A DNA stretch of 64,000 bases from Clostridium beijerinckii. Lineage in GTDB: Bacteria; Bacillota; Clostridia; Clostridiales; Clostridiaceae. The notes beneath the pieces were generated by a model. That model saw only the letters and a program-made list of their open reading frames with translations, was not told where the DNA came from and searched no databases. The position numbers and the translations under genes were made by a program. The stretch covers positions 3,235,001 through 3,299,000 of the forward strand of contig NZ_CP144906.1 of the NCBI RefSeq assembly GCF_036699995.1, written 5' to 3'. Shown here in pieces: positions 56,611-64,000 of the stretch. How positions within the stretch are numbered: the first letter of the stretch is position 1; every line of letters starts with the position of its first letter.

Positions 56611-56895
56611 CTATTGCTCTATTTTGTTTTGATTTTCATTAACTTCTTTCTTCTCACTGCAACAGCTTCCATGTTTGCCTTTAAACATCATTCCCATCAT
56701 AAGTACCATCATTATTGGACATATGAAAGGTGCTATCCCACCTATAGCTGCTTTAAATCCTGTTCCGACATTTAAAAGAGGAAGTGCTGCTACAATTATA
56801 AACGGTAATCCACAACAAAGCACCATCATTAAGATATGCTTTATTGGATTGTGTTTTTTATTTTCTCCATTTTTATTATTTCCATGACAATTCAT
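56611..56895 (-). CDS. Small Cys/His-containing membrane protein
   Basis: This 94-residue protein begins with a His/Asn-rich segment (MNCHGNNKNGENKKHNPIKH). It has a helix with MVLCCGLPFIIVAALPLL, a second helix with FICPIMMVLMMGMMF and a tail GKHGSCCSEKK. CC pairs, Met-rich helix and His residues suggest soft-metal binding (inference). It lies 30 bp after the HMA-like gene in the same operon. The family is not recognised with certainty. Confidence 0.7.
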   Translation of the reverse strand: MNCHGNNKNGENKKHNPIKHILMMVLCCGLPFIIVAALPLLNVGTGFKAAIGGIAPFICPIMMVLMMGMMFKGKHGSCCSEKKEVNENQNKIEQ

Positions 56896-56925
56896 AATAA
56901 ATTCCCCCTCATATTCTCATTAGAA

Positions 56926-57156
56926 TTAATATTCAAGCTTAATTACCTTACCACTTAAAATTGATCTATTTACTATTTCTTTAATATCATCTCTTGATAC
57001 CTCTTTATCTCTATAGATTACTTTAATTTTCTTTGATTCTAAACTAACATCAACTCCTAATAAACCTTGAAGGGAGCTTAATGTTTTTACAACATTCATT
57101 AGACACCTATGACAAAGCATATTTTCTTGTTTAAAACTTAAACTATAGCTTTTCAT
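56926..57156 (-). CDS. HMA-like metal-binding protein
   Basis: The 76-residue product has the ferredoxin-like layout of heavy-metal-associated domains: a first strand, a Cys pair in NMLCHRCLMNVVKTLSSLQG (MxCxxC), then LLGVDVSLESKKIKVIY and a final VIKLEY. In copper chaperones the pair binds Cu(I); here the spacing is CHRC. GGAGG precedes the ATG at 57154-57156; a GTG one codon earlier is less likely. It is the first gene of a two-gene operon with a direct-repeat promoter just upstream. Confidence 0.78.
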   Translation of the reverse strand: MKSYSLSFKQENMLCHRCLMNVVKTLSSLQGLLGVDVSLESKKIKVIYRDKEVSRDDIKEIVNRSILSGKVIKLEY

Positions 57157-57179
57157 CACTATCGCCTCCCTGTAAATAC

Positions 57180-57213
57180 ATTATAAATAAATGTTATGAA
57201 GATATTGTGTAGA
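57180..57213 (-). promoter_or_regulatory. Direct-repeat promoter of the HMA-like operon
   Basis: In gene direction: TCTACACAA, TA, TCTTCATAA, 8 nt, -10 TATAAT (57185-57180). The ATG lies about 24 nt downstream of the -10. Confidence 0.75.
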
Positions 57214-57329
57214 TAAAAATAAATTTTAAACATTAATTAAAATTCTAATTATCAGGATAAATGTAATCCTCTATATAATTAGTGCTTAAATTATATTACA
57301 TAACTTTCACAATAAAACCTGAATTTCTA

Positions 57330-57833
57330 TTAAATTTTTTCGGGCTCATTTATGGACTCAATGCTATCTGTAACTTTAATTATTCCTTTTATCATTCCCA
57401 TCCAGCAACTAAACTCTATATCTTCATCTTTGGGGATAAATTCTATTATATTTTCTCCTGATTTGAAATCTTTATCTATATTGAAATATGGTACTACTAT
57501 TCCATTATTACACGAATTAAGTTGATTTCCTTCAAATATCAACTTAACAGGAATATCTTTTTGAACATAAATAACATCAGGCGTATAACCATTATTATCT
57601 ACTGTTATTCTTACCACCTGAACCCCATTTTCAATAGATGCCTTAGCTATATTTAAGTAAGAGGCATTAGCTTTATTTACTGATAAGTTATGTTTTAGTT
57701 TTTCACTCATATAAAAACTTGATACAAAAGTACTAAGTAATAGAATAACTGCACCTATAGCAAATAATCTTACATATTTTCTGTTATTTAAACATTTATA
57801 TATTGATTTATTAACTTTTCTTATAATATTCAT
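57330..57833 (-). CDS. Membrane-anchored cupredoxin-like protein
   Basis: This 167-residue protein has an N-terminal membrane helix (FAIGAVILLLSTFVSSFYM) and an outside cupredoxin-type beta barrel. VRITVDNNGYTPDVIYVQKD and IPVKLIFEGNQLNSCNNGIV precede IEFSCWMGMIKGIIKV. The Cys of NSC and the CWMGM segment occupy copper-ligand positions in EfeO/cupredoxin_1-like domains. The start is the ATG 57831-57833 with GGGGTG upstream; an in-frame GTG lies three codons earlier. It has its own direct-repeat promoter and lies beside a two-component system. Confidence 0.8.
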   Translation of the reverse strand: MNIIRKVNKSIYKCLNNRKYVRLFAIGAVILLLSTFVSSFYMSEKLKHNLSVNKANASYLNIAKASIENGVQVVRITVDNNGYTPDVIYVQKDIPVKLIFEGNQLNSCNNGIVVPYFNIDKDFKSGENIIEFIPKDEDIEFSCWMGMIKGIIKVTDSIESINEPEKI

Positions 57834-57895
57834 GCTTGTCACCCCTATAATTATAAATATTTTATTTCAGAAAAAAGTCACTTATTATATAGTAA

Positions 57896-57929
57896 AGTAT
57901 AATAAAAAGTTATGAAGATTCTATAAGAA
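57896..57929 (-). promoter_or_regulatory. Direct-repeat promoter of the cupredoxin gene
   Basis: In gene direction: TTCTTATAG (weak copy), AA, TCTTCATAA, 8 nt, -10 TATACT (57901-57896). Confidence 0.65.
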
Positions 57930-58048
57930 TGATATATGAAATTTCTGTCAAATTATATTGGTGGTTATATGCTATTATTAAAACATAATAAATTATCTAT
58001 ATTCTAAGGAAATAAAAAATCAACAAAATGATTCTCTAAAAACAAAAA

Positions 58049-58096
58049 AGGTATCTTAAAATCACTTTCTAAAGTGGTTATAGATACCTCCTTTTT
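58049..58096 (-). terminator. Terminator of the second two-component operon
   Basis: AAGGTATCT pairs with AGATACCT with an inner ACTT/AAGT stem; TTTTTTGTTTTT follows on the minus strand. Confidence 0.8.
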
Positions 58097-58125
58097 TTGT
58101 GTAGTTTGTGATAAAAATTTATCTA

Positions 58126-59499
58126 TTAATTACTTTTGTTTATGCATACTGTAAATACAGTTTCCTTATTTTCCTTACTTTCTACATCTATTGTTCCAGA
58201 ATGTAAAGTTAATATCTTCTTTACAAGTGTAAGACCTATTCCGCTCCCCTCAATTTTATGTCTGCTTTTATCTCCACGATACATTCTTTCAAAAACATAA
58301 GGTAAATCTTCTTTTTTAATTCCAATTCCATTATCCTTAATTTTAGTGATAACTGAGTTTATATCGCTACTAATATTGACCCATACAGTTCCATTTATAT
58401 TGTTAAATTTAATTGCATTAGATATAAGATTTATAAATACTTGTTTCAATTTATCGTAATCGCCTACTACAATAAAATTTTCACCTTCTTCTTTATTAAT
58501 AATTAACTTTATATTTTTTTCATCAGCAGCAATATTAAAATCACTAATTACATTTGAAATAAGCTCCTCTATATTAACCCTTCCTAATTTAAGCACTATT
58601 TCATCTGACTCTATTTGTTTTAGTGAATTCAAATTATTTAAAAGCTTGCCAAATCTTATTACTTCATCATTTAAGCTATTAAGTTTATCAGTAGTTACAG
58701 GTATAATTCCATCTATCATTGCCTCTAAATTATTTTGTAACACATTTAGTGGAGTTCTAATTTCATGTGATATATCTGAAATAAGACGCTTTCTTAATAA
58801 ATCCTGACTATTTAATTTCTCACCTAAATCATTTATGCTCTCTGTTAAATTCCGAATTTCTTCAATATTACTTTTTATATTTGATCTAGAATTATAATTT
58901 CCTTTTGATAAACTTACAGAAGTTTTTGAAACTTCTTTTATTGGTTCAGAAAATTGCTTTGATATAATAAGACTTATCAATGCTACCACTAATAATGTTA
59001 ATATTCCACTAAATACAATACTCTTATTAATTTGTGTCTTGAAATTGATATCTTCCTGAGAAAGTAATACAGGAGAATATTGACCTACAATGATATATCC
59101 TACCGTTTTATTATTTACATTTATATCAAAAGTATTAGCGGTATAAACTCCCGTTTCCTGCATACCATTAACTGTGATATGATTTTTTTCTCTTATATCT
59201 TCATGATTCATTTCCCATACAACTTTTCTATTATCATCTAAAAGACTTAAACAGTAATTACTCATATACGCTTCATGCATCATTTCTTCCCCTGAAGTAC
59301 TATTCCATCCACCATCACTTTTATAAACTTGTTGAAAGTATTCTACTAACCTTGTATTTCTTTGAGTTTGTATATTTTCCATATACCTATTAAATGTATC
59401 AGTTATAGTTTTATTTACAATTAAAGCTGATAATAATACAGTAGCTACTGCGCAAAATATTATAATAAAACTCAATCTTCCCCTAATACTTTGCTTCAT
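58126..59499 (-). CDS. Sensor histidine kinase
   Basis: This 457-residue kinase has TM1 (about 7-30) and an extracytoplasmic sensor of about 120 residues with LSLLDDNRKVVWEMNHED, a small PAS-like fold by pattern. TM2 near 160-180, HAMP, an H-box (ISHEIRTPLN), an N-box (FINLISNAIKFN) and G-boxes (KDNGIGIKKED, GSGIGLTLVKKIL) follow. It overlaps the response regulator stop by 4 nt, so the two are co-translated. Its neighbours encode metal-type and redox-type proteins, and it is the best candidate sensor for the local promoter family (inference). Confidence 0.93.
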   Translation of the reverse strand: MKQSIRGRLSFIIIFCAVATVLLSALIVNKTITDTFNRYMENIQTQRNTRLVEYFQQVYKSDGGWNSTSGEEMMHEAYMSNYCLSLLDDNRKVVWEMNHEDIREKNHITVNGMQETGVYTANTFDINVNNKTVGYIIVGQYSPVLLSQEDINFKTQINKSIVFSGILTLLVVALISLIISKQFSEPIKEVSKTSVSLSKGNYNSRSNIKSNIEEIRNLTESINDLGEKLNSQDLLRKRLISDISHEIRTPLNVLQNNLEAMIDGIIPVTTDKLNSLNDEVIRFGKLLNNLNSLKQIESDEIVLKLGRVNIEELISNVISDFNIAADEKNIKLIINKEEGENFIVVGDYDKLKQVFINLISNAIKFNNINGTVWVNISSDINSVITKIKDNGIGIKKEDLPYVFERMYRGDKSRHKIEGSGIGLTLVKKILTLHSGTIDVESKENKETVFTVCINKSN

Positions 59500-60179
59500 A
59501 CTTCATCACCAAATTTATAACCAATTTTTGTAACAGTAACTATATATTGAGGAGACTTGGTATCTTCCTCAATTTTCTTACGTAAATTTTTGATATGAAC
59601 ATCTATACTTCTATCTGAGCCATCAAATTCGATCCCAAAAGCTCTCTCTATTATTGCTTCTCGTGTAAATACTTTTCCTTGATTTGAAGCTAAAATATAT
59701 AATATATCAAATTCATTTGGAGTTAAACTTATTTCTTCTCCATTCAATTTAACTAATCTCTTATCAAAATCAATTATTAATTTGTTATCATTAAAAGAAA
59801 GTACATTTTCTTTTCTTGTTCTTACTCTTCTAAACAATGCATTTACACGCGCAGTAAGTTCTCTTGGACTTAATGGTTTTGTTAGGTATTCATCTGCTCC
59901 AATATTTAAGCCTTCAATTTTATCGCTTAATGTACTTTTAGCAGTTAGCATAAAAATATATACATCTGATATTTTTCTTAATATCTTACAAACTTCTTCA
60001 CCATCAATATCTGGAAGCATTAAATCTAAAATTACAAGATCAATTCTTTCCTTTCTAAAAACTTCAATTCCATCTAATCCATTTTCAGTGGAATACACCC
60101 CATATCCTTCTCTTTCCAAATATGCTTTTACAACGTCTGATACGCTTTTTTCATCTTCAATTATTAAAATGTTGTTCAT
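59496..60179 (-). CDS. OmpR/PhoB-family response regulator
   Basis: This 227-residue regulator has a receiver domain with Asp in LVILDLMLPDIDG and Lys in LTKPLSP, and a winged-helix domain (SLTPNEFDILYILASNQGKV, ending TVTKIGYKFGDEV). The start is the ATG at 60177-60179, preceded by GGGGGGA; an ATG five codons upstream sits on the ribosome site itself. OmpR-class proteins bind direct repeats with 10-11-bp spacing, as in the eight local promoters. Its own upstream region lacks such a site. Confidence 0.93.
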   Translation of the reverse strand: MNNILIIEDEKSVSDVVKAYLEREGYGVYSTENGLDGIEVFRKERIDLVILDLMLPDIDGEEVCKILRKISDVYIFMLTAKSTLSDKIEGLNIGADEYLTKPLSPRELTARVNALFRRVRTRKENVLSFNDNKLIIDFDKRLVKLNGEEISLTPNEFDILYILASNQGKVFTREAIIERAFGIEFDGSDRSIDVHIKNLRKKIEEDTKSPQYIVTVTKIGYKFGDEV

Positions 60180-60310
60180 AACATTTCCCCCCATATAGTT
60201 AATTTTAATATTACTTTATCATATATTTAATAATTTAACTAAAAATTATTCCTCCAATAAGTTCTCTTATTATTTTAAATTTCAAATTCTGTTACACTTA
60301 ATAAAAGAAA

Positions 60311-60345
60311 GTACTTCAAAATGATTGAAAATCATTTTGAAGTAC
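60311..60345 (-). terminator. Terminator of the 27-residue gene
   Basis: GTACTTCAAAATGATT (60311-60326) pairs perfectly with 60330-60345; TTTCTTTT follows on the minus strand. Confidence 0.8.
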
Positions 60346-60349
60346 ATCC

Positions 60350-60433
60350 TTAATGGCAGCATCCTCCACCGCCTTTGAATACTCTAAAAACTATAAAAGC
60401 AACAACTGCAATTATTAATATTGTGGCAACCAT
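60350..60433 (-). CDS. 27-residue Cys-tailed membrane peptide
   Basis: The peptide MVATILIIAVVAFIVFRVFK-GGGGCCH is one membrane helix with a short GGGGCCH tail. GAGGAAA lies right before ATG. It has its own direct-repeat promoter and terminator, so it is very likely expressed. The CCH end suggests metal or thiol chemistry, as in FeoB-associated Cys-rich peptides; no feo gene is adjacent. It is below the size most gene finders report. Confidence 0.75.
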   Translation of the reverse strand: MVATILIIAVVAFIVFRVFKGGGGCCH

Positions 60434-60476
60434 TTTCCTCATCCTTCCTGCTATCTATCACTTGAAAATGATTCTT

Positions 60477-60510
60477 ATTATATATTAAAATTATGTAGAA
60501 ATTATGAAGA
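60477..60510 (-). promoter_or_regulatory. Direct-repeat promoter of the 27-residue gene
   Basis: In gene direction: TCTTCATAA, TT, TCTACATAA, 8 nt, -10 TATAAT (60482-60477). Confidence 0.75.
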
Positions 60511-60550
60511 TAATGATTATTACAAAATAGAATTTTTAGTAATTCTTATA

Positions 60551-61969
60551 TTAGGATAAAAATGCTTTAGATACTGACAAAACTACATTTGCTACTTGGC
60601 TAGGATAAATTCCAAGAATAACAAGTACTGTCATAGATATAGTTAGTGCTAATTTTGTACTTATGGATACCGGAATTGATTCAAGTTTAGTAGGACTTTC
60701 TCCAAAATACATAACCTTAACAACTTTAAGATAGTAATATACTGATATAACGCTCATACCAATACTTAAAAATGCTAACCATATCTGTCCCTTTTCTATT
60801 ATAGATAAAAATAAATAAAACTTACCTATAAATCCTGCTAAAGGTGGAATTCCTGCTAAAGAAAGTAACGATATAAGCATAACAGCTGCTAAGAAAGGTG
60901 ATCTCTTAGCTAAATAAGCATAATCTTTAATTTCATCGCTTCCTGTTGCCTTTGAGACAGCAATTACAACTCCAAAGGCTCCCATGTTTGCAAACAGATA
61001 AAACAAACTATAAAGTAAAATTGATGCTACACCAAGGTTTGAGTTAGCAATAATCCCTAGCAAGAAATAACCTGCTTGGGAAATGCTTGAGTAAGCAAGC
61101 AACCTTTTAATATTAGTTTGAGGAATAGCAACTAGATTTCCAAGTACTAAAGTTATAACAGCTAAAACAACAATTAATTCGATCCAGTAGCTTGACACAG
61201 AGGGCATACCAGTCATAAATAATCTTAATAAAACTGCTAAACCTGCTGTTTTAGATGCTACCGCTAAAAATACTGTAATCGAAGTAAGTGCTCCTTCATA
61301 AATGTCTGGAGCCCACATATGAAAAGGAACAATGGCTATTTTAAAAGCAAAACCTGCAATTAAAAATATCATGCCTAGTATTTCTAATGGTGCTATCTGT
61401 CCTGTGACCAGTGCTTCTGCAATTTCTTTAATAGCCGTTGTTTGAGTAATCCCATATATTAAACTTAATCCATACAAGAAAATTGCTGAAGACATTGCAC
61501 TTAAGATAAGGTATTTTAAACTTGCTTCTTTTGATTTATCATCACCTTTATAAGCAATTAAAACGCAAAAGGATATAGTCATTAATTCTAGCCCTATATA
61601 TATTGCAATGAGCTCTCCCGATGATACCATAATCATCATTCCAAGTAGCGCAGACACAATTAATGCATAGAACTCTCCTTGTTTTGAAACCAGATGATCT
61701 CTAGAAATTAGCACTGTTAATACTGCAGCTATCAAGAAAAGCTGTTTAAAAAAAGTACTAAAAGGATCATTAATATAAGCTCCACCAAAAAGAGATTGTG
61801 ACTGACTTCCATTCAATAGTGCCCCACTAAATAATGATACTATTAAAATTATAAATAGACATATTCCTGTAAATAAACTAAGCTTTTCTTTATACCTTTG
61901 CAGTAATAAACTTGCTATCAAAAGTACAAGACATAAAACTGCAGTTAAAAGTTCAACTATATAACTCAT
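60551..61969 (-). CDS. nuoN: NADH-quinone oxidoreductase subunit N
   Basis: This 472-residue protein has about 14 helices. [19 protein letters not shown] (conserved proton-channel loop), [20 protein letters not shown] (with the TM8 Lys region) and [18 protein letters not shown] are typical of NuoN. As an antiporter-like subunit it moves protons as electrons go from NADH or ferredoxin to quinone. It is the last gene of the operon, 2 bp after nuoM. Intact complex I is uncommon in clostridia. The nearby menaquinone genes give it a possible acceptor. Confidence 0.93.
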   Translation of the reverse strand: MSYIVELLTAVLCLVLLIASLLLQRYKEKLSLFTGICLFIILIVSLFSGALLNGSQSQSLFGGAYINDPFSTFFKQLFLIAAVLTVLISRDHLVSKQGEFYALIVSALLGMMIMVSSGELIAIYIGLELMTISFCVLIAYKGDDKSKEASLKYLILSAMSSAIFLYGLSLIYGITQTTAIKEIAEALVTGQIAPLEILGMIFLIAGFAFKIAIVPFHMWAPDIYEGALTSITVFLAVASKTAGLAVLLRLFMTGMPSVSSYWIELIVVLAVITLVLGNLVAIPQTNIKRLLAYSSISQAGYFLLGIIANSNLGVASILLYSLFYLFANMGAFGVVIAVSKATGSDEIKDYAYLAKRSPFLAAVMLISLLSLAGIPPLAGFIGKFYLFLSIIEKGQIWLAFLSIGMSVISVYYYLKVVKVMYFGESPTKLESIPVSISTKLALTISMTVLVILGIYPSQVANVVLSVSKAFLS

Positions 61970-61971
61970 AA

Positions 61972-63495
61972 TTAAAATCCTCCCATTATCATTCCTATGT
62001 CTGATATCTTACCCATAAGTGACATTGCTCCACTATGAATAAGGTCAATTAGTGGTGAAGGGAATAAACCAAAAAATATTAATACACCTGCGAGCATCAC
62101 TATAGGTATCATTTCCACTCCTTTTGCATCCTCTAAATGATCCCATTCTTCTTTTCTTGGACCAAGAAAAGTGCTTTGAATTACCTTTAATATATAAGCC
62201 GCAGTAATAACAATTCCTAGAATAGCCATTATTGAGATTGCTTTAAAAGGTATTACTGAAAATAATGTTCTTGGTTCATCATGAGATCCTAAAAATATTA
62301 GAAATTCAGCAACAAAATTGTTTAGCCCTGGAAGTCCCAAAGATGCAAAACCAGCAATTATAAAACCAATGGCTACTCTTGGCATTTGATGTATTAAACC
62401 ACCAAACTTAGCTATTTCTCTTGTATGAGCCTGATGATAAATATTTCCTATTAGCGTAAAGAATAATGCTGTCATAATACCATGGGCAAACATCTGAGCT
62501 ACTGCTCCATCTATTCCTTCAAAGTTTAATGAAGCAATTCCGAGTAGTACGTACCCCATATGGCTTACACTAGAATAACCAATTACAAATTTCAAATCCT
62601 TTTGAGCCATAGCAACCATAGCACCATATACTACATTAGCTATTGATAGCGCTGCAATTAAAGGAACCCAGTATTTTGCACCTTCTGGAAATAAAAACAC
62701 CCCCGCGCGGATAATTCCATAACCACCTAGTTTCATTAAAACACCTGCATGAAGCATACTTACAGCTGTTGGCGCAGCTACGTGTCCATCTGGAGACCAT
62801 GTATGAAAAGGCCACATAGGAACTAATATACCAAAACCTATTAACATTAGGAAAAAAGTAAATTTTTGAAAGCTGGCGCTATATTCAATAGTACTTAGGG
62901 TTTGTATGTCAAAACTTCTTATTCCTAAATTATTAGCATATACAAAGGTCGCAATAATTCCAATTAGAATAAATGCACTTCCTACTAATAAATATAAAGT
63001 AAGTTTCATTGCAGCATAATTTTTTCTTGTACTTCCCCAAACTCCAATTAAGATATACATTGGAATAACAGCTATTTCAAAAAATACGTAGAATAAAAAT
63101 AAATCTCTTGAAATGAATACCCCAAAAACACCTGCAACTAGTAAAAGCAGGAAAATGAAAAATTCCTTTATTCTTTTTTCCATTTTCCATGATGAAAAAA
63201 CACCTGCAAAAATAACGATAGCAGTAAGCAATATTAAAGGTATGCTTAAACCATCCGCACCAACAGAATAATTAATTCCAAAGGCAGGTATCCAAGAATA
63301 GGTTTCTTGAAATTGAAGTTCTCCCATTTCCTTATTGTAAGTAACAAAAGCTATAATCGAAAGCAACAATGAAATAAACGTGACAATTGCTGCTGTAACT
63401 TTTATTTCCTTTTCCCTACTTTCTGGAAGCAAAAGTATTATGATTATACCCAAAATGGGTGCTAATAATATTGATGTTAATATCGGAAATTGCAT
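61972..63495 (-). CDS. nuoM: NADH-quinone oxidoreductase subunit M
   Basis: This 507-residue protein has about 14 helices. [40 protein letters not shown] and [20 protein letters not shown] mark Nuo[21 protein letters not shown] holds the TM8 Lys, and [20 protein letters not shown] comes near the end. It is an antiporter-like proton-channel subunit in the membrane arm. It starts immediately after the nuoL stop codon. Confidence 0.95.
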   Translation of the reverse strand: MQFPILTSILLAPILGIIIILLLPESREKEIKVTAAIVTFISLLLSIIAFVTYNKEMGELQFQETYSWIPAFGINYSVGADGLSIPLILLTAIVIFAGVFSSWKMEKRIKEFFIFLLLLVAGVFGVFISRDLFLFYVFFEIAVIPMYILIGVWGSTRKNYAAMKLTLYLLVGSAFILIGIIATFVYANNLGIRSFDIQTLSTIEYSASFQKFTFFLMLIGFGILVPMWPFHTWSPDGHVAAPTAVSMLHAGVLMKLGGYGIIRAGVFLFPEGAKYWVPLIAALSIANVVYGAMVAMAQKDLKFVIGYSSVSHMGYVLLGIASLNFEGIDGAVAQMFAHGIMTALFFTLIGNIYHQAHTREIAKFGGLIHQMPRVAIGFIIAGFASLGLPGLNNFVAEFLIFLGSHDEPRTLFSVIPFKAISIMAILGIVITAAYILKVIQSTFLGPRKEEWDHLEDAKGVEMIPIVMLAGVLIFFGLFPSPLIDLIHSGAMSLMGKISDIGMIMGGF

Positions 63496-64000
63496 CTACA
63501 TCCCTCCTAAAATCGGTGCTGCGAGCCAAAGAATTATCAAAGCAATTGCTATGAAAAAGATTAGAGCATAATTTTGCACTCTGCCCGAATGAATAAGTCT
63601 AAGCTTATCTCCTATTCTGATTATGAAAGAAGTCGTGTTATCAAAAATTCCATCTACTACGTTACGATCGCACCAATTGAAAAGATAAGAAATATTTAAA
63701 ACTACTTTTTCATATATCCATTGATAAAGTTCATTTATATAATATTGATTAAAAAGAAATTGATGAATTGATCTAAACTTCACACTTAGAGCTTCACTTG
63801 ATATTACTTTTTTACCATAGATAAGCCATCCAAGTAGTATTCCTCCAGATGCTGCTGCTACTGATTCACCCATAACCATTAAATTTTCTTCAGGAATTTG
63901 AGATGTTTGAAAGTATATATATGAAGCAAATGTTTCATTTATAAAACCATAAATTACTGAAAAAACTGATAATATGATTAATGGTACAGTCATACACCAA
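63496..64000 (-). CDS. nuoL: NADH-quinone oxidoreductase subunit L, C-terminal part (cut by window edge)
   Basis: The frame is open to the window edge; the first ATG in the window (63991-63993) is internal. MTVPLIILSVFSVIYGFINE matches the TM15-16 region of NuoL. FNQYYINELYQWIYEKVVLN is part of the long lateral helix, and ALIFFIAIALIILWLAAPIL is the last helix. Together they identify the C-terminal third of NuoL. The lateral helix couples proton channels along the membrane arm. Confidence 0.9.
   Translation of the reverse strand, partial: WCMTVPLIILSVFSVIYGFINETFASYIYFQTSQIPEENLMVMGESVAAASGGILLGWLIYGKKVISSEALSVKFRSIHQFLFNQYYINELYQWIYEKVVLNISYLFNWCDRNVVDGIFDNTTSFIIRIGDKLRLIHSGRVQNYALIFFIAIALIILWLAAPILGGM

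Overview
The window is AT-rich DNA with strong Shine-Dalgarno sequences, a CotF-type spore coat gene, three chemoreceptors and many genes of clostridial type. It most likely comes from an anaerobic, motile, spore-forming Clostridium chromosome. No rRNA, tRNA, CRISPR array or intact transposase was seen.

Layout. 1-9.7 kb: GNAT fragment, a dCache chemoreceptor bracketed by inverted repeats, a CPA1 Na+/H+ antiporter, an orphan sugar-binding protein, a decayed MORN gene and an NHL-repeat surface protein. 9.9-21.2 kb: two drug-efflux operons (RND pump plus fusion protein; EmrB-type MFS pump plus two HlyD-type proteins and a TetR remnant) with an OmpR-type two-component system between them. 21.5-33.2 kb: DEAD-box helicase, cold shock protein, a stretch of gene fragments, a GntR regulator, an SDR enzyme, a DUF421/DUF4363 pair, HelD and the spore coat protein. 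33.4-41.9 kb: chemoreceptor, cupin, Asn-rich protein, a peptidoglycan-binding pseudogene, CDF metal exporter, thioredoxin, TlpA/ResA, CcdA and a possible nuclease.

42-49.4 kb is a quinone and redox block: MenG, CPBP protease, MenA, a NapH/NosR-like 4Fe-4S membrane protein, a FixH/YtkA-like protein, DoxX, polyprenyl diphosphate synthase, Lgt and a small Cys-rich membrane protein. 49.7-60.4 kb holds a PcsB/CwlO-like hydrolase divergent from ftsEX, another chemoreceptor, ccdA/tlpA relics, a TVP38 protein, small metal-binding-type proteins (HMA-like, cupredoxin-like, Cys-rich) and a second two-component system. The window ends inside a complex I operon (nuoN, nuoM, end of nuoL).

The most notable observation is a promoter family in 48.1-60.5 kb. 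Eight promoters share one geometry: two 9-mers related to TCTWCAYAW, 2 nt apart, then exactly 8 nt, then a -10 hexamer. They drive the polyprenyl synthase/DoxX/FixH/NapH operon, the small Cys protein plus lgt, the PcsB-like gene, ftsEX, a chemoreceptor, the HMA-like operon, the cupredoxin gene and a 27-residue Cys-rich peptide. This is the layout expected for activation by an OmpR/PhoB-class regulator. The response regulator at 59.5-60.2 kb is the nearest candidate. The inferred picture is a local regulon joining quinone supply, envelope redox, metal-binding proteins and cell-wall hydrolase control.

A second theme is gene decay. At least nine fragments or frames broken by nonsense codons or frameshifts are present, and ftsE itself carries an apparent 1-nt deletion near its end.
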